From: Arcobacteraceae bacterium
GTDB lineage: Bacteria; Campylobacterota; Campylobacteria; Campylobacterales; Arcobacteraceae
Length of the DNA stretch: 41,168 nt
NCBI GenBank assembly: GCA_029934475.1
Contig: JAOZMC010000009.1
Coordinates: 1-41,168, forward strand
Direction of reading: 5' to 3'
Both the position numbers and the translations under genes were made by a program. Below are positions 40,316-41,168 of this stretch, piece by piece. How positions within the stretch are numbered: the stretch's first letter is position 1; every line of letters starts with the position of its first letter. The notes beneath the pieces were generated by a model, which worked only from the letters and a program-made list of their open reading frames with translations, made no database searches and was not told where the DNA came from.

Positions 40316-40501
40316 TTAGCTAGTAAATGCCACTATAAACTTATCTAGCATACCCATAGGCACTCGCGGCATGATTAGCTTGCAAGTAGGACATATCTGT
40401 TTGGTCAAATCTTTTGGATCTAAACAATCACTTCTAGGTCGCACTGTCGTGCTGTAGTTGCATTTCTCGCATCTTACTTTATATGGTTTTGGTTTTGTCA
40501 T
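40316..40501 (-). CDS. Small zinc-ribbon protein
   Basis: 61 residues. Cys11-x2-Cys14 (RCEKCNYS) and Cys37-x2-Cys40 (ICPTCKLI) form a four-Cys zinc site; a further Cys26 lies between. Ribosome-binding site ttaaaggaa lies just upstream of ATG 40501. No catalytic residues and no family name that I can give. It is the intact version of the truncated MTRPKPY frames at 36943 and 39451. Upstream of the YhcG-like pseudogene on the same strand, about 110 bases apart. Confidence 0.7.
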   Translation of the reverse strand: MTKPKPYKVRCEKCNYSTTVRPRSDCLDPKDLTKQICPTCKLIMPRVPMGMLDKFIVAFTS

Positions 40502-40523
40502 TTTGTTTTCCTTTATTTTTTGG

Positions 40524-40704
40524 TCATAGTTGTCTCATTTGTGCTCCTTGACCCAGATATAAAATCTGTGTCAATTCCTAACAAATGTTCGCACCGTGTG
40601 CTCATGGTTGTCTCATTTGTGCTCCTTGACCCAGATATAAAATCTGTGCCAATTCCTAACAAATGTTCGCACCGTGTGCTCATGGTTGTCTCATTTGTGC
40701 CTCG
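40524..40704 (+). repeat. 78-bp tandem repeat (minisatellite), 2.3 copies
   Basis: Units begin at GTTGTCTCATTTGTG at 40529, 40607 and 40685, exactly 78 bases apart. The first two are full length and differ by few bases (for example CTGTGTCAA against CTGTGCCAA); the third breaks off after about 20 bases. Each unit contains TTGACCCAGAT-ATAAA-ATCTGTGTCAA, a near-perfect hairpin. 78 is divisible by three, so a frame stays open across it, but the encoded peptide looks incidental. Confidence 0.9.
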
Positions 40705-40912
40705 CTTCGGCGAACTTGTCCATCCATTGCTTCTAACTCACGGTCGCCTCTATGTGGCGACATTAGCGTTTTTTGTTTTTCATCTTTGCAACTTTGTATT
40801 ATAACATGAGTGATTGACAGGTTGTGTCAATAGTTGTGCTGATTGAAATTTTGTCATTTTATAGTTAGCTTGATTTTAGATATTTTTGAAGCTTTCTAAA
40901 ACCCTTATCAAA
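40705..40912. other. Intergenic stretch with small inverted repeat
   Basis: GTCGCC-TCTATGT-GGCGAC at 40743-40761 is a short hairpin that recalls the GGTCGCC variant of the dispersed motif. Nothing else is seen up to the next gene's stop at 40913. Confidence 0.5.
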
Positions 40913-41137
40913 TCAAAACAGACCATCGTTTACCATCTCGCTAGTATTTGTAGCCATATCCATAGTTAGTTTGGCTGTATTGTTTGAGTTGCTTTGCAAC
41001 TGGCGAAATCTATCTAAATTTGATATACCTTTTGTTTGTTCTTTCTGTATCGTGATATTTTTGACTATGTTTTGTTTGAGATTTGACAACAATCCCACGA
41101 CTAGGTTTATGTGTCTATCTTCTATATCTACTATCAA
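40913..41137 (-). CDS. Hypothetical 74-residue protein
   Basis: A frame from TTG 41137 to the TGA at 40913, with an in-frame stop upstream at about 41158, so it is not cut by the window edge. Nearby ATT/ATC codons and a weak aaaggc leave the start open. The sequence (DIEDRHINLVVGLLSNLKQN...DRFRQLQSNSNNTAKLTMDM) is helical and polar, with no recognised motif. It may be a small unknown protein or a non-coding frame. Confidence 0.35.
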   Translation of the reverse strand: MIVDIEDRHINLVVGLLSNLKQNIVKNITIQKEQTKGISNLDRFRQLQSNSNNTAKLTMDMATNTSEMVNDGLF

Positions 41138-41168
41138 TCGTTGAATGATTTTGCCTTTTTAATTTTTA

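Noticed and set aside
40520-40804. 94-codon frame with 26-residue repeats (VVSFVLLDPDIKSV...)
   Set aside because: It is the translation of the 78-bp minisatellite. There is no ribosome-binding site, the composition is atypical, and the frame stays open only because 78 is divisible by three.
1-41168. CRISPR array, complete transposase gene, rRNA operon or complete prophage
   Set aside because: No regularly spaced 20-40-bp repeats with unique spacers, no full transposase, no 16S/23S sequence and no phage structural genes were seen. Repeats present are the 177-bp, 1269-bp and 78-bp ones and the short dispersed motif.

Overview
The window is bacterial and carries a coherent set of Campylobacterota (former Epsilonproteobacteria) genes. 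Supporting signs are an AT-rich genome with heavy use of ATA and CTA codons, a tmRNA tag peptide of the epsilonproteobacterial type (ANNTNYSPAFAKIA), promoters of the T-rich plus TTGGGTATTAT form, an AddB-like nuclease, a lpxC/TsaB-like pair and a class I cytochrome c. I cannot fix the genus from the sequence.

Left edge (1-2300): the C-terminal catalytic part of a tyrosine recombinase, a gene-poor scar, then an AT-richer cassette holding a decayed MetY-type PLP enzyme (one stop plus a large internal deletion) coupled to an intact LysE-family exporter. From 2447 to 7413 lie an ABC-F ATPase, a DnaQ-like exonuclease with two C-terminal modules, a repressor-like HTH protein embedded among eight DnaA-box-like nonamers, a YjdF-like membrane protein and cytochrome c.

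Core operons (7512-25171): an ABC ATPase-hemH-addB operon runs into the convergent acpP-fabF-accA-dxs operon. aroE and a degenerate serine-recombinase-like gene follow, then a two-repeat SH3-like/beta-barrel envelope protein. A tightly overlapping operon comes next: MFS transporter, nucleosidase-like protein, outer-membrane barrel, DHH phosphoesterase, M23 peptidase, lpxC and tsaB-like gene. Most of its junctions are ATGA or TTGA overlaps, so translational coupling is likely.

tmRNA and ileS (25181-30061): yigZ-like gene, ssrA, a coupled 40-codon membrane peptide and ileS. The ileS 5' end lacks one base relative to the conserved IleRS start. A 177-bp stretch covering this 5' end is perfectly repeated 970 bp upstream, and the segment between the copies holds only a MntA-HepT (MNT-HEPN) toxin-antitoxin pair.

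Accessory and core mix (30062-36863): a 33-codon membrane peptide; a short leader frame with a G10 tract, which looks like a phase-variable switch, ahead of two small exported proteins; a small membrane protein; then a reverse-strand operon of M48 peptidase, nadA, M3 peptidase and miaA. miaA has no ATG/GTG/TTG start upstream of its P-loop and probably starts at AUA or AUU.

Right end (36864-41168): a hotspot. A 1269-bp unit (unknown 117-aa protein, small membrane protein, MazE-like antitoxin without MazF, unknown 76-aa protein) is present twice in perfect tandem. It is bounded by scars of a YhcG/DUF1016 nuclease gene whose parent copy at 39522-40202 has itself lost its catalytic core. A zinc-ribbon gene, a 78-bp minisatellite and a small unknown ORF finish the window. 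A short motif (GGTCACCTCTAAAAACCT) recurs at gene borders across the window and looks like the end of a lost mobile element.
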